A DNA stretch of 64,000 bases, taken from NCBI RefSeq assembly GCF_000211835.1, contig NZ_AEGR01000109.1:1-64000 (forward strand). The letters are read 5' to 3'. The position numbers and the translations under genes are program-made. Under the pieces are notes generated by a model. It did not search any database and was not told the DNA's origin. It saw only the letters and a program-made list of their open reading frames with translations. Positions 35,678 to 44,296 of the stretch are shown here, piece after piece; position 1 is the first letter of the stretch; each line of letters starts with the position of its first letter. This DNA comes from Hylemonella gracilis ATCC 19624 (GTDB lineage Bacteria; Pseudomonadota; Gammaproteobacteria; Burkholderiales; Burkholderiaceae_C).

Positions 35678-35698
35678 AGTAAACGACCTACGTTTACT
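35678..35698. promoter_or_regulatory. Perfect 8-base palindrome upstream of res
   Basis: Arms AGTAAACG (35678-35685) and CGTTTACT (35691-35698) with a five-base spacer. The site contains the stop codon of the KTSC-like gene and lies about 75 bases before the res start. No T-run follows on the minus strand, so an operator for a repressor or control protein fits better than a terminator. Confidence 0.45.
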
Positions 35699-35987
35699 CC
35701 CCAAACAACCCTCTGAGTTTCTGCGCCACTTCCGATTCCTCGCCGCTACCTCCCTTGCCGTCACTCCTCCCCATCGCCACCTCCTTCGGATACTCCTCCG
35801 CAATCCGGTCCTCCCAATACGTGGTCGGGTTCGGCGCGCTGCACAGCCGGCGGAAGACTTCCTTCGGCACTTGTTTGTAGACCAGCACCGTCTTGTCGTC
35901 GCGGTGCAGGTCCAGTTGCTGGCTGGTGTCGTCGTAATCGGCCCGTCGGATGCGGCCGCTGGTGAAGGTGCGGGTGTGCAGGGTCAT
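35694..35987 (-). CDS. KTSC-domain-like small protein
   Basis: Protein of 97 residues (MTLHTRTFTSGRIRRADYDD). The segment RRADYDDTSQQLDLHRDDKTVLVYKQVPKEVFRRL ends in a KTSC-type pattern (tyrosine-aspartate start, short beta hairpin, VPxxVxxxL, then AEEYPKEV). The C-terminal 25 residues are charged and Gly/Ser-rich. It is on the same strand as res with a 90-base gap and may be the first gene of the defence operon. KTSC proteins have no settled function, though they often occur as small stand-alone genes in accessory regions. A regulatory or nucleic-acid-binding role is speculation. Confidence 0.7.
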   Translation of the reverse strand: MTLHTRTFTSGRIRRADYDDTSQQLDLHRDDKTVLVYKQVPKEVFRRLCSAPNPTTYWEDRIAEEYPKEVAMGRSDGKGGSGEESEVAQKLRGLFGE

Positions 35988-36171
35988 GAGGTGTGTAGGG
36001 GTTTAGATGTCGAGCGCAAGCTGTGCGGTGCTGAAAGGGGCTGTATCGGACTTGGCCGCCATTCTCCGCCGCCATGGCAAACTCTCGCCCCACCATGGCC
36101 CGCCGTGACGACGAACCACACCGCCCCCCGCAGGCGCGGATCGGCCGCGGCGGCGCAACCGAGGCTTGCAC

Positions 36172-37767
36172 ATGAGCACCACCCCAACGACCCCACGCCC
36201 GGCCACGCTGGCCGAGATGCAAGCCCATTACGGCGAGAACTACCGCTGGCGCTTGCTGCTGGCCGTGATGATCGGGACGATGGCGTCCATCATGTCGTCC
36301 ACCATCATCAACGTGGCGATTCCTGATCTGAGCCACCACTTCCACCTGGGGCAGGAGCGCGCGCAATGGGCCAGCTCGGGTTTCATGATCGCGACCACGG
36401 TGTCCATGCTGTGCACGCCCTGGCTGCTCTCGGCGTTCGGTTACCGGCGCACCTACGTGGTCGCGATGGTGATGCTGCTGGGCGGAGGCGTGGTGGGCGG
36501 CTTGTCCAACACCTTTGAGCTGGTGCTGGCCTCGCGCGTGGTGGAAGGCATCGCGGCGGGCGTGGTGCAGCCGATTCCACCCATCATCATCATGCGTGCT
36601 TTCGCGCCGCACGAACGCGGGCGAGCGGGCGGCATCTTCGGCATGGGCGTGGTGCTGGCGCCGGCCATTGGCCCCAGCATCGGCGGCTTGTTGGTCAGCG
36701 GCTTCGGCTGGCGTTCCATCTTCTTCATGGTCGTGCCCTTCTGCATCGCGGCGCTGTGGTTGGCCTACCGTTACGTGCCCGTCTCGGCGCCGGGCGGCGT
36801 GGCGCCGGACCGGCACGGCAACCGGCTGGATTGGCCGGGACTGCTGGTGTCGGGCGTGGGCACGGTGGCGCTGATCAACGGCATGGTGGCGCTGCATGGC
36901 ACGGACCACACCCAGGCCTGGACGCTGCTGGGCCTGGCCGCGGTCTGCCTGAGTGTCTTTTGGGCTTGGCAGCACCGGCAGGTGCGGAGCGCCGCGCAGG
37001 GGGACGCCGTGGGTAGCGCGACAGGTAGCGCAACGGGGGCCACAACGGGCGGCGCGGGTGGCGGCAAGGGCGGTGGCCAACCGCTGATGCACCCGGCGTT
37101 GTTCAGTTCACGCTCTTTCGCGGCGGGCAGCCTGGTGGCCTTCATCTACGGCACGGCCTTGTTCGGTTCCACCTACTTGCTGCCGCTCTACATCCAGATG
37201 GCGCAGGGCCTGTCGGCGGCCTACGTGGGCACCATCATGCTGCCGGCAGGTCTGGTGCTGGCGGTGACGATTCCGCTGGCGGGGCGCCTGTCGGACCGCG
37301 TGCCGATTCGCGTGCTGATCTGCGCGGGTCTGGGCCTGCTGGCGGCGTCTTTCGCGCTGATGCTCACGCTGGGCATGGGCGCGGCCATCTTCTCGCTGGT
37401 GACTTGGGCGGTGCTGGGGCGCATTGGCCTGGGCTTCATCCTGCCCTCGCTGAACAACGGCGCCATGTCCGGGCTGGAGCCCAAGCTGATCTCGCAGGCG
37501 TCCAGCGCCATCAACTTCATCCGCATGCTGGGCGGCTCCATCGGCGTCAGCTTGTGCGGCATCGTGCTGGAGTGGCGCATCGCCGTGCACGGCGACAGCC
37601 TCAAGCAGGCGGGCAGCAGCCCGGCCCGGCTGGCGGCGTTCGACGAAGCCTTTCTGATGCTGGCCCTGCTCTGCGTGGTGGCCATGGTGGCGGCCTGGCG
37701 CATGAAGAGCACGCCGCGCCCGGCCGCACCCCCGCCCACACCCACCTCGCCATCTGGCGCGAACTGA
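36172..37767 (+). CDS. DHA2-family (EmrB/QacA-like) multidrug MFS exporter
   Basis: Inner-membrane proton-coupled exporter of 531 residues with about 14 helices. The ATG at 36172 is chosen over a TTG at 36166. DHA2 features are IMSSTIINVAIPDLSHHF in helix 1, QWASSGFMIATTVSML, and the motif-C region GMGVVLAPAIGPSIGGLLV. A central loop (about residues 280-300) is a Gly/Ala/Thr/Ser repeat (GSATGSATGATTGG) of variable-looking low complexity. It lies just right of the defence operon, transcribed away from it, and marks the return to GC-rich chromosomal DNA. The substrate is not predictable. Confidence 0.9.
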   Translation: MSTTPTTPRPATLAEMQAHYGENYRWRLLLAVMIGTMASIMSSTIINVAIPDLSHHFHLGQERAQWASSGFMIATTVSMLCTPWLLSAFGYRRTYVVAMVMLLGGGVVGGLSNTFELVLASRVVEGIAAGVVQPIPPIIIMRAFAPHERGRAGGIFGMGVVLAPAIGPSIGGLLVSGFGWRSIFFMVVPFCIAALWLAYRYVPVSAPGGVAPDRHGNRLDWPGLLVSGVGTVALINGMVALHGTDHTQAWTLLGLAAVCLSVFWAWQHRQVRSAAQGDAVGSATGSATGATTGGAGGGKGGGQPLMHPALFSSRSFAAGSLVAFIYGTALFGSTYLLPLYIQMAQGLSAAYVGTIMLPAGLVLAVTIPLAGRLSDRVPIRVLICAGLGLLAASFALMLTLGMGAAIFSLVTWAVLGRIGLGFILPSLNNGAMSGLEPKLISQASSAINFIRMLGGSIGVSLCGIVLEWRIAVHGDSLKQAGSSPARLAAFDEAFLMLALLCVVAMVAAWRMKSTPRPAAPPPTPTSPSGAN

Positions 37768-37785
37768 GACCGAGACCCGTCCGCC

Positions 37786-38547
37786 ATGTGCCAGCTCTTG
37801 GGGATGAATTGCATCGCGCCCACGGACGTGATGTTCAGCTTTTCCGGCTTCGCCGAGCGCGGCGGGCGCACCGACCACCACAAGGACGGCTGGGGCATCG
37901 CCTTCTTCGAAGACAAGGGCGTGCGCCATTTCGTGGACCATCAAGCCGCGGCCGAATCGCCCGTGGCCGAGCTGATCCGCCGTTACCCCATCAAGAGTCG
38001 CAACGTCATCGCCCACATCCGCAAGGCCACCCAGGGCGCGGTGACGCTGCAAAACTGCCACCCCTTCGTGCGCGAGCTGTGGGGCCGCTACTGGGTGTTC
38101 GCCCATAACGGGGACCTGAAGGACTACGCGCCGCGCCTGCACGGCGGCTTTCGCCCGGTGGGCGAGACCGACAGCGAGCGCGCCTTTTGCTGGCTGATGC
38201 AGGAACTGGCCAAGGCGCACGCCACCGTGCCCAGCGTGGCCGACCTCACCCTGACCCTGGGCGAGCTGGTGCCGCGCATCGCGCGCCACGGCGTCTTCAA
38301 CTTCCTGTTCAGCAACGGCGAAGCGCTCTGGGCGCATGCCTCGACCAAGCTTTGCTACGCGCTGCGCCAGCACCCTTTCGGGCGCGTGACGCTGAGCGAC
38401 GACGACCTGAGCCTGAACCTGGCCGAGCTGACCACGCCGGCCGACCGGGTGGCCGTGGTGGCGACCACGCCGCTGACCCAGGACGAAACCTGGATACCCC
38501 TGACCCCAGGCGAATTGAAAGTGTTCGTGGACGGCGCACCGGTGTGA
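37786..38547 (+). CDS. Class II glutamine amidotransferase (YafJ-like)
   Basis: Ntn-type glutaminase domain protein of 253 residues. After Met removal Cys2 (MCQLLGMNCIAPTD) would be the nucleophile. Other family signatures are DGWGIAFFED, VIAHIRKATQGAV (Arg/His binding of glutamine), and FAHNGDLKDYAPR. There is no synthetase domain, so the acceptor of the ammonia is unknown; related stand-alone proteins are annotated YafJ. It begins 18 bases after the MFS stop, and pgpA follows 33 bases on. Confidence 0.9.
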   Translation: MCQLLGMNCIAPTDVMFSFSGFAERGGRTDHHKDGWGIAFFEDKGVRHFVDHQAAAESPVAELIRRYPIKSRNVIAHIRKATQGAVTLQNCHPFVRELWGRYWVFAHNGDLKDYAPRLHGGFRPVGETDSERAFCWLMQELAKAHATVPSVADLTLTLGELVPRIARHGVFNFLFSNGEALWAHASTKLCYALRQHPFGRVTLSDDDLSLNLAELTTPADRVAVVATTPLTQDETWIPLTPGELKVFVDGAPV

Positions 38548-38580
38548 AGACGGCCGTTTTCGCTTTCATAATTCACCCCC

Positions 38581-39192
38581 ATGGCTACACCCCAAGAATC
38601 CGCGCCGGATTCGGACTTCCAAGATTCCCTGCCCACGCTGCCGAACTGGCATGAAGGCGCGCAACTGCGCGCGGTGCGCGCCAATGGGCGCTTTCTGCTG
38701 ACACACCCGGCCCACGTGCTGGCGCTGGGCCTGGGCTCGGGCTTGTCGCCCAAGGCGCCCGGCACGGTGGGCACGCTCTGGGCCTGGGCGGCCTTCCTGG
38801 TGCTGCAGCCCTGGATGACCGAGGCCCGCTGGGCCCTGCTGCTGGCGATTGCCTTGCCGGTGGCTTGGTGGGCGGGCGCGCTCACGGCCAAGCACCTGCA
38901 CAACAGCGACCCGCGCTGCGTGGTCATCGACGAGATCGTGGCCTTCTGGCTGGTGCTGTGGCTACTGATGCCCGCCAACATCTGGGAACAACTGGCGGCC
39001 TTCGGGCTGTTCCGCTTCTTCGACGCGGTCAAGCCCGGCCCCGTGGGCTGGGCCGACCGCCTGTACGAGCACCTCAAGCCCGCGCGGGCGCGCTGGGGCT
39101 GGACCAAGGTGGGCTGGGGCATCCTGCTCGACGACCTGGTGGCGGCCTTCTGCACGCTGATGCTGTTGGCGCTCTGGCGTTACTTTTTCTGA
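38581..39192 (+). CDS. pgpA: Phosphatidylglycerophosphatase A
   Basis: Inner-membrane phosphatase of 203 residues that makes phosphatidylglycerol from phosphatidylglycerophosphate. The characteristic start of the domain is LALGLGSGLSPKAPGTVGTLW, followed by HNSDPRCVVIDEIVAFWLVL with acidic metal/phosphate residues and FRFFDAVKPGPVGWADR. About four membrane helices are visible. The downstream pncC/cinA-type gene starts 12 bases after the stop, an arrangement I recall from many beta-proteobacteria, so they are likely cotranscribed. Confidence 0.95.
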   Translation: MATPQESAPDSDFQDSLPTLPNWHEGAQLRAVRANGRFLLTHPAHVLALGLGSGLSPKAPGTVGTLWAWAAFLVLQPWMTEARWALLLAIALPVAWWAGALTAKHLHNSDPRCVVIDEIVAFWLVLWLLMPANIWEQLAAFGLFRFFDAVKPGPVGWADRLYEHLKPARARWGWTKVGWGILLDDLVAAFCTLMLLALWRYFF

Positions 39193-39204
39193 ACGGCTGA
39201 ACGC

Positions 39205-39711
39205 ATGAGCCTGCCGCCCACCTTGGTCGAACAAGTCGCGGCGCAACTGCAGGCGCGCGGCTGGATGCTGGCCACGGCGGAAAGCTGCACCGGGGGCTTG
39301 GTGGCCGCGGCCTGCACGGACCTGGCCGGGTCGAGCGCTTGGTTTGAACGCGGCTTCGTCACTTATTCCAACGCGGCCAAGACCGAACTGCTGGGCGTGG
39401 ACGCGGCGCTGATCGAAGCGCACGGCGCCGTCAGCGAGCCGGTGGCGCGGGCCATGGCGGCGGGGGCCCTGGCCCGTTCGGGCGCCCAACTCTCCGTCGC
39501 CATCACGGGCATTGCTGGCCCCACGGGGGGCAGCGCCGACAAGCCGGTGGGCACGGTCTGGTTCGGCTGGGGCGCCCGGCTAGGTACCGACACGCCCCTG
39601 CTGCTGCGCACCGAGCGGCGGCAACTGCCCGGGGATCGCGCCGCCGTGCGCGCCGCCGCCACCGAACACGCCTTGCGTGGCCTGCTCGCCACCCTGGCTG
39701 AATTTGCCTGA
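39205..39711 (+). CDS. pncC: Nicotinamide-nucleotide amidohydrolase, CinA C-terminal type
   Basis: Cytoplasmic amidase of 168 residues that converts NMN to nicotinate mononucleotide in pyridine-nucleotide recycling. The stand-alone CinA-C domain is recognised by LATAESCTGGLVAAACTD (catalytic Ser), FVTYSNAAKTELLGV, AHGAVSEPVARAMA and ITGIAGPTGGS with GTVWFGW. There is no N-terminal molybdopterin-binding-like CinA domain. It follows pgpA closely. Confidence 0.92.
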   Translation: MSLPPTLVEQVAAQLQARGWMLATAESCTGGLVAAACTDLAGSSAWFERGFVTYSNAAKTELLGVDAALIEAHGAVSEPVARAMAAGALARSGAQLSVAITGIAGPTGGSADKPVGTVWFGWGARLGTDTPLLLRTERRQLPGDRAAVRAAATEHALRGLLATLAEFA

Positions 39712-39742
39712 GAACACCCACCCAACGCGCAAGGAGATGGCC

Positions 39743-41467
39743 ATGCGCCAAGCGATCAACGAGCACATCCGCCTGCTGCTGCGCCATGCCACGCTCGGCC
39801 TGAGCCTGCTGGCCCTGCTGATCGGCCTGGGGCTGTGCGCGCGGGACTGGGCGGCTTTCATGGAGTTCAGCGCCGAGGCCCCCGGCAACGCGGGCCTGGG
39901 CAGCGGAGCGGCGGCGCTGGGCTGGCTGCAGGTGCTGGGCCTGCTGGGCTGGCCGCTGTGGCTCGCCATCGTGGGCGGGGTGCTGTCGGCCATCGGCCTG
40001 CGCGACCTGGTGCAGACGCGCCACGCGGTGTTGCGCAACTACCCGCTGCTGGGCCATCTGCGTTTTCTGCTGGAGTTCATCCGGCCCGAGATCCGCCAGT
40101 ACTTCATCGAGGGCGAGAACGAGGCGGCGCCTTTTTCGCGCGCGCAGCGCTCCCTGGTCTACCAGCGCGCCAAGGGCGTGCCGGACAACCGCCCCTTCGG
40201 CACGCTGCTGGACGTGTCGCGCAATGGGCACGAGTGGATCAACCACTCCATGGCGCCCACGCGCATCGAGGGCCAAGACTTCCGCGTGCTCATCGGCGAG
40301 GGGCGCAAGCGCCCCTACAACGCCAGCGTCTACAACATCTCGGCCATGAGCTTCGGCTCGCTCTCGGCCAACGCCATCCTCGCGCTCAACGCGGGCGCCC
40401 AGCGCGGCGGCTTCGCGCACGACACGGGCGAGGGCTCCATCTCCGCGCACCACCGCGTGCATGGCGGTGACCTGATCTGGCAGATCGCCTCGGGCTACTT
40501 CGGCTGCCGCCACCCCGATGGCACCTTCGACCCGCAGAGCTTCGCGGCCCAAGCACGCGACCCGCAGGTGAAGCTGATCGAGGTCAAGCTCAGCCAAGGC
40601 GCCAAGCCCGGGCACGGTGGCATCCTGCCGGCGGCCAAGGTGACGGCGGAAATCGCTGCCGCGCGCGGGGTGCCACAAGGCCAAGCCTGCATTTCACCGC
40701 CGTCGCACAGCGCGTTTTCGTCGCCGCTGGGGCTGCTGCAGTTCATCGAGCAGTTGCGTGAACTTTCGGGCGGCAAGCCGGTGGGCTTCAAGTTCTGCGT
40801 GGGCCACCCCTGGGAGTGGTTCGGCATCGTCAAGGCCATGCTGGAATCGGGCATCCTGCCGGACTTCATCGTGGTCGATGGCGCCGAGGGCGGCACGGGC
40901 GCTTCGCCGCTGGAGTTTTCCGACCACGTGGGCGCGCCGCTGCAAGAGGGCCTGCTGCTGGTGCACAACACACTCAAGGGCGCGGGCCTGCGCGGGCGCA
41001 TCCGCGTGGGCGCGGCGGGCAAGGTGGTCAGCGCCTTTGACATCGCGCGCACCCTGGCCATGGGCGCGGACTGGTGCAACGCGGCGCGCGGCTTCATGTT
41101 CGCGCTGGGCTGCATCCAGGCGCAGGCCTGCCACACCGGCCATTGCCCCACGGGCGTGACCACGCAAGACCCGCTGCGCCAGCGCGCCCTGGTGGTGCCG
41201 GACAAGGCCGAGCGGGTCTACCGCTTCCACCACAACACGATGCACGCGCTCAAGGAGCTGGTGCAGGCCGCCGGGCTGCGGCACCCCAACGAAATCACGG
41301 CCCACCACATCGTGCGCCGGGTGGACGAGAACGACGTGCGCCTGCTGTCCAACCTGGTCACCCAGCTGGAAGAGGGCGCCCTGCTGGACGCGTCCAAGCT
41401 GGACAAACTGCACAACGTCTACCGCTACTACTGGCCGCGCGCCCGCTCGGACCGGTTCACGCTCTGA
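39743..41467 (+). CDS. Membrane-anchored FMN-binding glutamate-synthase-like protein
   Basis: Protein of 574 residues; the ATG at 39743 is preferred because AAGGAG at 39731-39736 is then correctly spaced (an ATG at 39737 is too close). Two N-terminal membrane helices (about residues 15-35 and 55-80) precede a GltB-type FMN barrel: NISAMSFGSLSANAI, GEGSISAHHR, KPGHGGILPAAKVT, and FIVVDGAEGGTGASPLEF. An iron-sulfur Cys set (CIQAQACHTGHCPTG) follows. It lacks the amidotransferase and C-terminal domains of true glutamate synthase. The family is widespread, and its physiological reaction is not settled. Confidence 0.87.
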   Translation: MRQAINEHIRLLLRHATLGLSLLALLIGLGLCARDWAAFMEFSAEAPGNAGLGSGAAALGWLQVLGLLGWPLWLAIVGGVLSAIGLRDLVQTRHAVLRNYPLLGHLRFLLEFIRPEIRQYFIEGENEAAPFSRAQRSLVYQRAKGVPDNRPFGTLLDVSRNGHEWINHSMAPTRIEGQDFRVLIGEGRKRPYNASVYNISAMSFGSLSANAILALNAGAQRGGFAHDTGEGSISAHHRVHGGDLIWQIASGYFGCRHPDGTFDPQSFAAQARDPQVKLIEVKLSQGAKPGHGGILPAAKVTAEIAAARGVPQGQACISPPSHSAFSSPLGLLQFIEQLRELSGGKPVGFKFCVGHPWEWFGIVKAMLESGILPDFIVVDGAEGGTGASPLEFSDHVGAPLQEGLLLVHNTLKGAGLRGRIRVGAAGKVVSAFDIARTLAMGADWCNAARGFMFALGCIQAQACHTGHCPTGVTTQDPLRQRALVVPDKAERVYRFHHNTMHALKELVQAAGLRHPNEITAHHIVRRVDENDVRLLSNLVTQLEEGALLDASKLDKLHNVYRYYWPRARSDRFTL

Positions 41468-41640
41468 CACGCCGCGGCGACGGTACAGGGCGGGCACCCT
41501 TCGGGCTCGGCGATTTCGGTGTCTAATTTCGTCCGTGCCCGCCCTGCAACCCAGGACGGGTGCCCCGTTGTCCGACCTGCGGCCCACCCGGCCGCACCCT
41601 GTTGCTTATCCCGCAGCTGCCCCAGGCTCACGAACCCGTC

Positions 41641-42303
41641 ATGAAAATCGACCCTGCGTCCCCGGCCTCCCCAGGCTCGGCCCCCAACGCCGCCCCCAGC
41701 CCCCTGCCCGCCGTGCCCCACACCTGGCTGGAAGACGCCATCGCCCTGACCACGGGCGTGCTCTTCGTCGCCCTGGGGCTGGTGATGTTCAAGCACGCTG
41801 GCATCCTGATCGGCGGCGTGGCCGGTCTGGCCTTCCTGGCCAGTTATGCCTTTGGCTGGAACCTGGGTCTGTGCTTCTTCCTGTTCAGCCTGCCCTTCTT
41901 CTGGTTGTCCTGGAAGCAATTGGGGCTGGAGTTCACGCTCAAGAGCCTGGGCTCGGTGGCGGCGGTGTCCATCTTCACGGCGCTGGCGCCCAAGGTGCTG
42001 CAGTTCGACCAGATCAATCCCTGGCTGGCCGCCGTGCTGGGCGGCCTGCTGATCGGCTTCGGCCTATTGGCCCTGCTGCGCCACCACGCCAGCGTGGGCG
42101 GCGTCAACATCCTGGCCCAGTGGGCGCAACAGAAGCACGGCTTCTCGGCCGGCAAGGTGCAGCTCGCGGTGGACCTGCCCGTCGTGCTGATGGCCTTCTT
42201 CGTCGTCACGCCCGAGCGCGTGGTGCAGTCCGTGCTGGGCGCGCTGGCGCTAGGGGCCTTCCTGGCCTTGAACCACAAGCCCGGGCGCTATCTGGGTGTG
42301 TGA
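41641..42303 (+). CDS. YitT-family membrane protein
   Basis: Integral membrane protein of 220 residues (ATG 41641) with a Pro/Ala-rich cytoplasmic start and about five to six helices. The first helix region, DAIALTTGVLFVALGLVMFKHAGILIGG, and the later GFGLLALLRHHASVGGVNILAQW match the YitT/DUF161 pattern, including the Gly-Gly-x-x turn. The family has no established transport substrate. It stands alone between the FMN protein and a LysR gene. Confidence 0.82.
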   Translation: MKIDPASPASPGSAPNAAPSPLPAVPHTWLEDAIALTTGVLFVALGLVMFKHAGILIGGVAGLAFLASYAFGWNLGLCFFLFSLPFFWLSWKQLGLEFTLKSLGSVAAVSIFTALAPKVLQFDQINPWLAAVLGGLLIGFGLLALLRHHASVGGVNILAQWAQQKHGFSAGKVQLAVDLPVVLMAFFVVTPERVVQSVLGALALGAFLALNHKPGRYLGV

Positions 42304-42465
42304 CGGCCCGCGTGGGGCATCACGTTCTCGTGCGCTCCTCCATCCCAAGCGCGGGTGCCGATCAGACGTGTGTGGACGTATGGACGTGTGGAAGTGACGT
42401 GCTGACCTGTGGTGCTGTCCCGTCGTGCCGCAGGGCGACTGGCCACTGAGCCGCGTGGCCGCGAC

Positions 42466-43398
42466 TCAGCGCCCACCCATCACGGCATTGACTTCGGTCA
42501 GACGTTGTTCGAGTCGCGGCGCGGCAAAGTCCAGGAAGGCGCGCAACTTCAGCGGTATCAGCCGTTTGCTGGGATACACCAAACTCACGGGCAGCGGCTC
42601 GCTGTCATGGGCCGTCAGCACTGGCACCAGACGTCCGGCCGCGACGTGCGGCGCCACCTGGTAGCTGGTGGCCTGCACCAGGCCCAGACCGGCGATGGCG
42701 GCTTGCAGGGCGGACTCCGGCGTGCTCGTGGCCAGGCGCACCGGCACCGGCACTTGCTGCTCCCTGAGCTGGCCGCCCTGGCGCAGCGTGAACGTCCAGC
42801 TCTTGTGCAAGCCCAGGCCCGTCCAGCTGATGCCGTCGTGGACCGCGAGGGCTGACAACTCCAGCGGCGTTCCGCGCGCTTCCAGGTACGCGGGCGCGGC
42901 ACACACCACGAGCCGGATACTGCCCAGTTCGCGCGCCACCAAACTGCTGTCGGCCAGGGTGCCGATGCGCAAGGCACAGTCCACATGCTCCTCCACCAGC
43001 GGCAGGACACGGTCATCCAATTGCAGTTGGACATTCACCTGCGGGTAGGCACGCAAGAACTCGTGCACCACCGGCTGCAGATGCTGCTGGCCGAAGCCCA
43101 GCGGCGCCGTGATCACCAAATCACCCTTGGGTTCCCGGTACTCGCCGCTCACCTCCTCGTCGGCCTCCCGCATGGCATCGATGACCCGGCTGCAGGTCTC
43201 GAAGTAACGCTTGCCGCCGTCGGTCAGCGCCACGTGGCGGGTGGTCCGCACGAATAAGCGCACCCCCAGCGCCTCTTCGAGCAGGGCCACCTTGCGGCTC
43301 ACATTGGCCACCGGGATGCCCAAGGCACGGCTCGCGGCCGAGAAGCCGCCACTGCGGGCCACCGCCACAAAGGCGGTGATGGCGTCGAAGCGGTCCAT
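42466..43398 (-). CDS. LysR-family transcriptional regulator
   Basis: Regulator of 310 residues. The winged-helix start MDRFDAITAFVAVARSGGFSAASRALGIPVANVSRKVALLEE is typical, followed by the effector domain (LVITAPLGFGQQHLQPVV ... VDCALRIGTLADSSLVARELG). It resembles the DNA-binding regulators that sit beside oxidoreductases. It diverges from a pyridoxamine-phosphate-oxidase-like flavoprotein with a 114-base gap, so that gene is its likely target. Effector unknown. Confidence 0.92.
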   Translation of the reverse strand: MDRFDAITAFVAVARSGGFSAASRALGIPVANVSRKVALLEEALGVRLFVRTTRHVALTDGGKRYFETCSRVIDAMREADEEVSGEYREPKGDLVITAPLGFGQQHLQPVVHEFLRAYPQVNVQLQLDDRVLPLVEEHVDCALRIGTLADSSLVARELGSIRLVVCAAPAYLEARGTPLELSALAVHDGISWTGLGLHKSWTFTLRQGGQLREQQVPVPVRLATSTPESALQAAIAGLGLVQATSYQVAPHVAAGRLVPVLTAHDSEPLPVSLVYPSKRLIPLKLRAFLDFAAPRLEQRLTEVNAVMGGR

Positions 43399-43512
43399 AT
43401 CTTTCCAAGTAATGAGAAAGTGATTCTGTATTTGGACGAATTATCAAATTGGACGGCATGAAAAACAATGCTCCTGACGCCCGCCCCTGCTGGATTCATC
43501 CTGGAGATCGAC

Positions 43513-44100
43513 ATGAGCAACGCCTACGCCAACATCACGTTCACCCCCGCCGTGCGCGCGGCCCAAGCCCGCGACGGCAGCCGCGCGCAATACGCTTGGG
43601 CCTTCGAGCCCGACGGCGAGCTGGACCATGCCGAACTCGGGCCGCAGGAAGCCGCCTTCATCCAGGCCCAGCGCAGCTTCTACCTGGCCACCGTGTCGGA
43701 AACGGGTTGGCCCTATGTGCAGCACCGAGGTGGCCGCCCAGGCTTCCTGCGCGTGGTCGACGCGCGGACCCTGGTGTTCACCGACGTGCCCGGCAACCGG
43801 CAGTTCATCAGCGTCGGCAACCTCGCGCGCAATGACCGCGTGGCCCTGATGCTGATGGACTACACGCGCCGCAGGCGCCTGAAACTGCTGGGCCGACTCA
43901 GCGTGCAGGCCTCCACGGACCCAGAATACCCCGGGCGCGAAATGACGATCCGGATCGAGGCCTACGACTGGAACTGCCCGCAGCACATTCCGCAGCGATT
44001 CGAGGCCGAGGATGTGCAGCGCGCGCTCGACGAACGTGACCAGCGCATCGCACAGCTGGAGGCTCAGCTCGCCCAAGCGGGCTCTACGCCGGGCGGCTGA
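43513..44100 (+). CDS. Pyridoxamine 5'-phosphate oxidase-family flavoprotein
   Basis: Protein of 195 residues from the ATG at 43513 (GGAG at 43503-43506). The split-barrel FMN-binding pattern is clear: FIQAQRSFYLATVSETGWPYVQHRGG, FTDVPGNRQFISVGNLARNDRVALMLMDY, and RRRLKLLGRL. The C-terminal 40 residues form a charged helix (ERDQRIAQLEAQLAQAG), probably a coiled coil. Not a true PdxH, as the substrate-binding tail is missing. Divergent LysR gene suggests inducible control. Function probably in redox or detoxification. Confidence 0.85.
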   Translation: MSNAYANITFTPAVRAAQARDGSRAQYAWAFEPDGELDHAELGPQEAAFIQAQRSFYLATVSETGWPYVQHRGGRPGFLRVVDARTLVFTDVPGNRQFISVGNLARNDRVALMLMDYTRRRRLKLLGRLSVQASTDPEYPGREMTIRIEAYDWNCPQHIPQRFEAEDVQRALDERDQRIAQLEAQLAQAGSTPGG

Positions 44101-44296
44101 TCACACCTGATCACGCTTGATCGCCCCTGTTCACACTGGCGCGTCGGGCTCAGCACGGCACGGCGGAGCGTGTCTCGCCGCCGTGTTCTACGATCACACC
44201 CGTCAAGGCAGAGACCCCCAGACACCCGCTTGAAAATTCCCCGCGCGGGGCCATGTGCAGAGACTCCGCCCCACCTCGAAAGGAAATGGAATCCAG

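Noticed and set aside
35694-35987. Toxin-antitoxin pair including the KTSC-like gene
   Set aside because: No second small gene partner exists next to it, and it has no antitoxin DNA-binding motif.
26929-36171. Prophage or integrative element carrying the restriction operon
   Set aside because: No integrase, transposase, tRNA target or flanking direct repeats are visible at the edges. Only composition suggests transfer.
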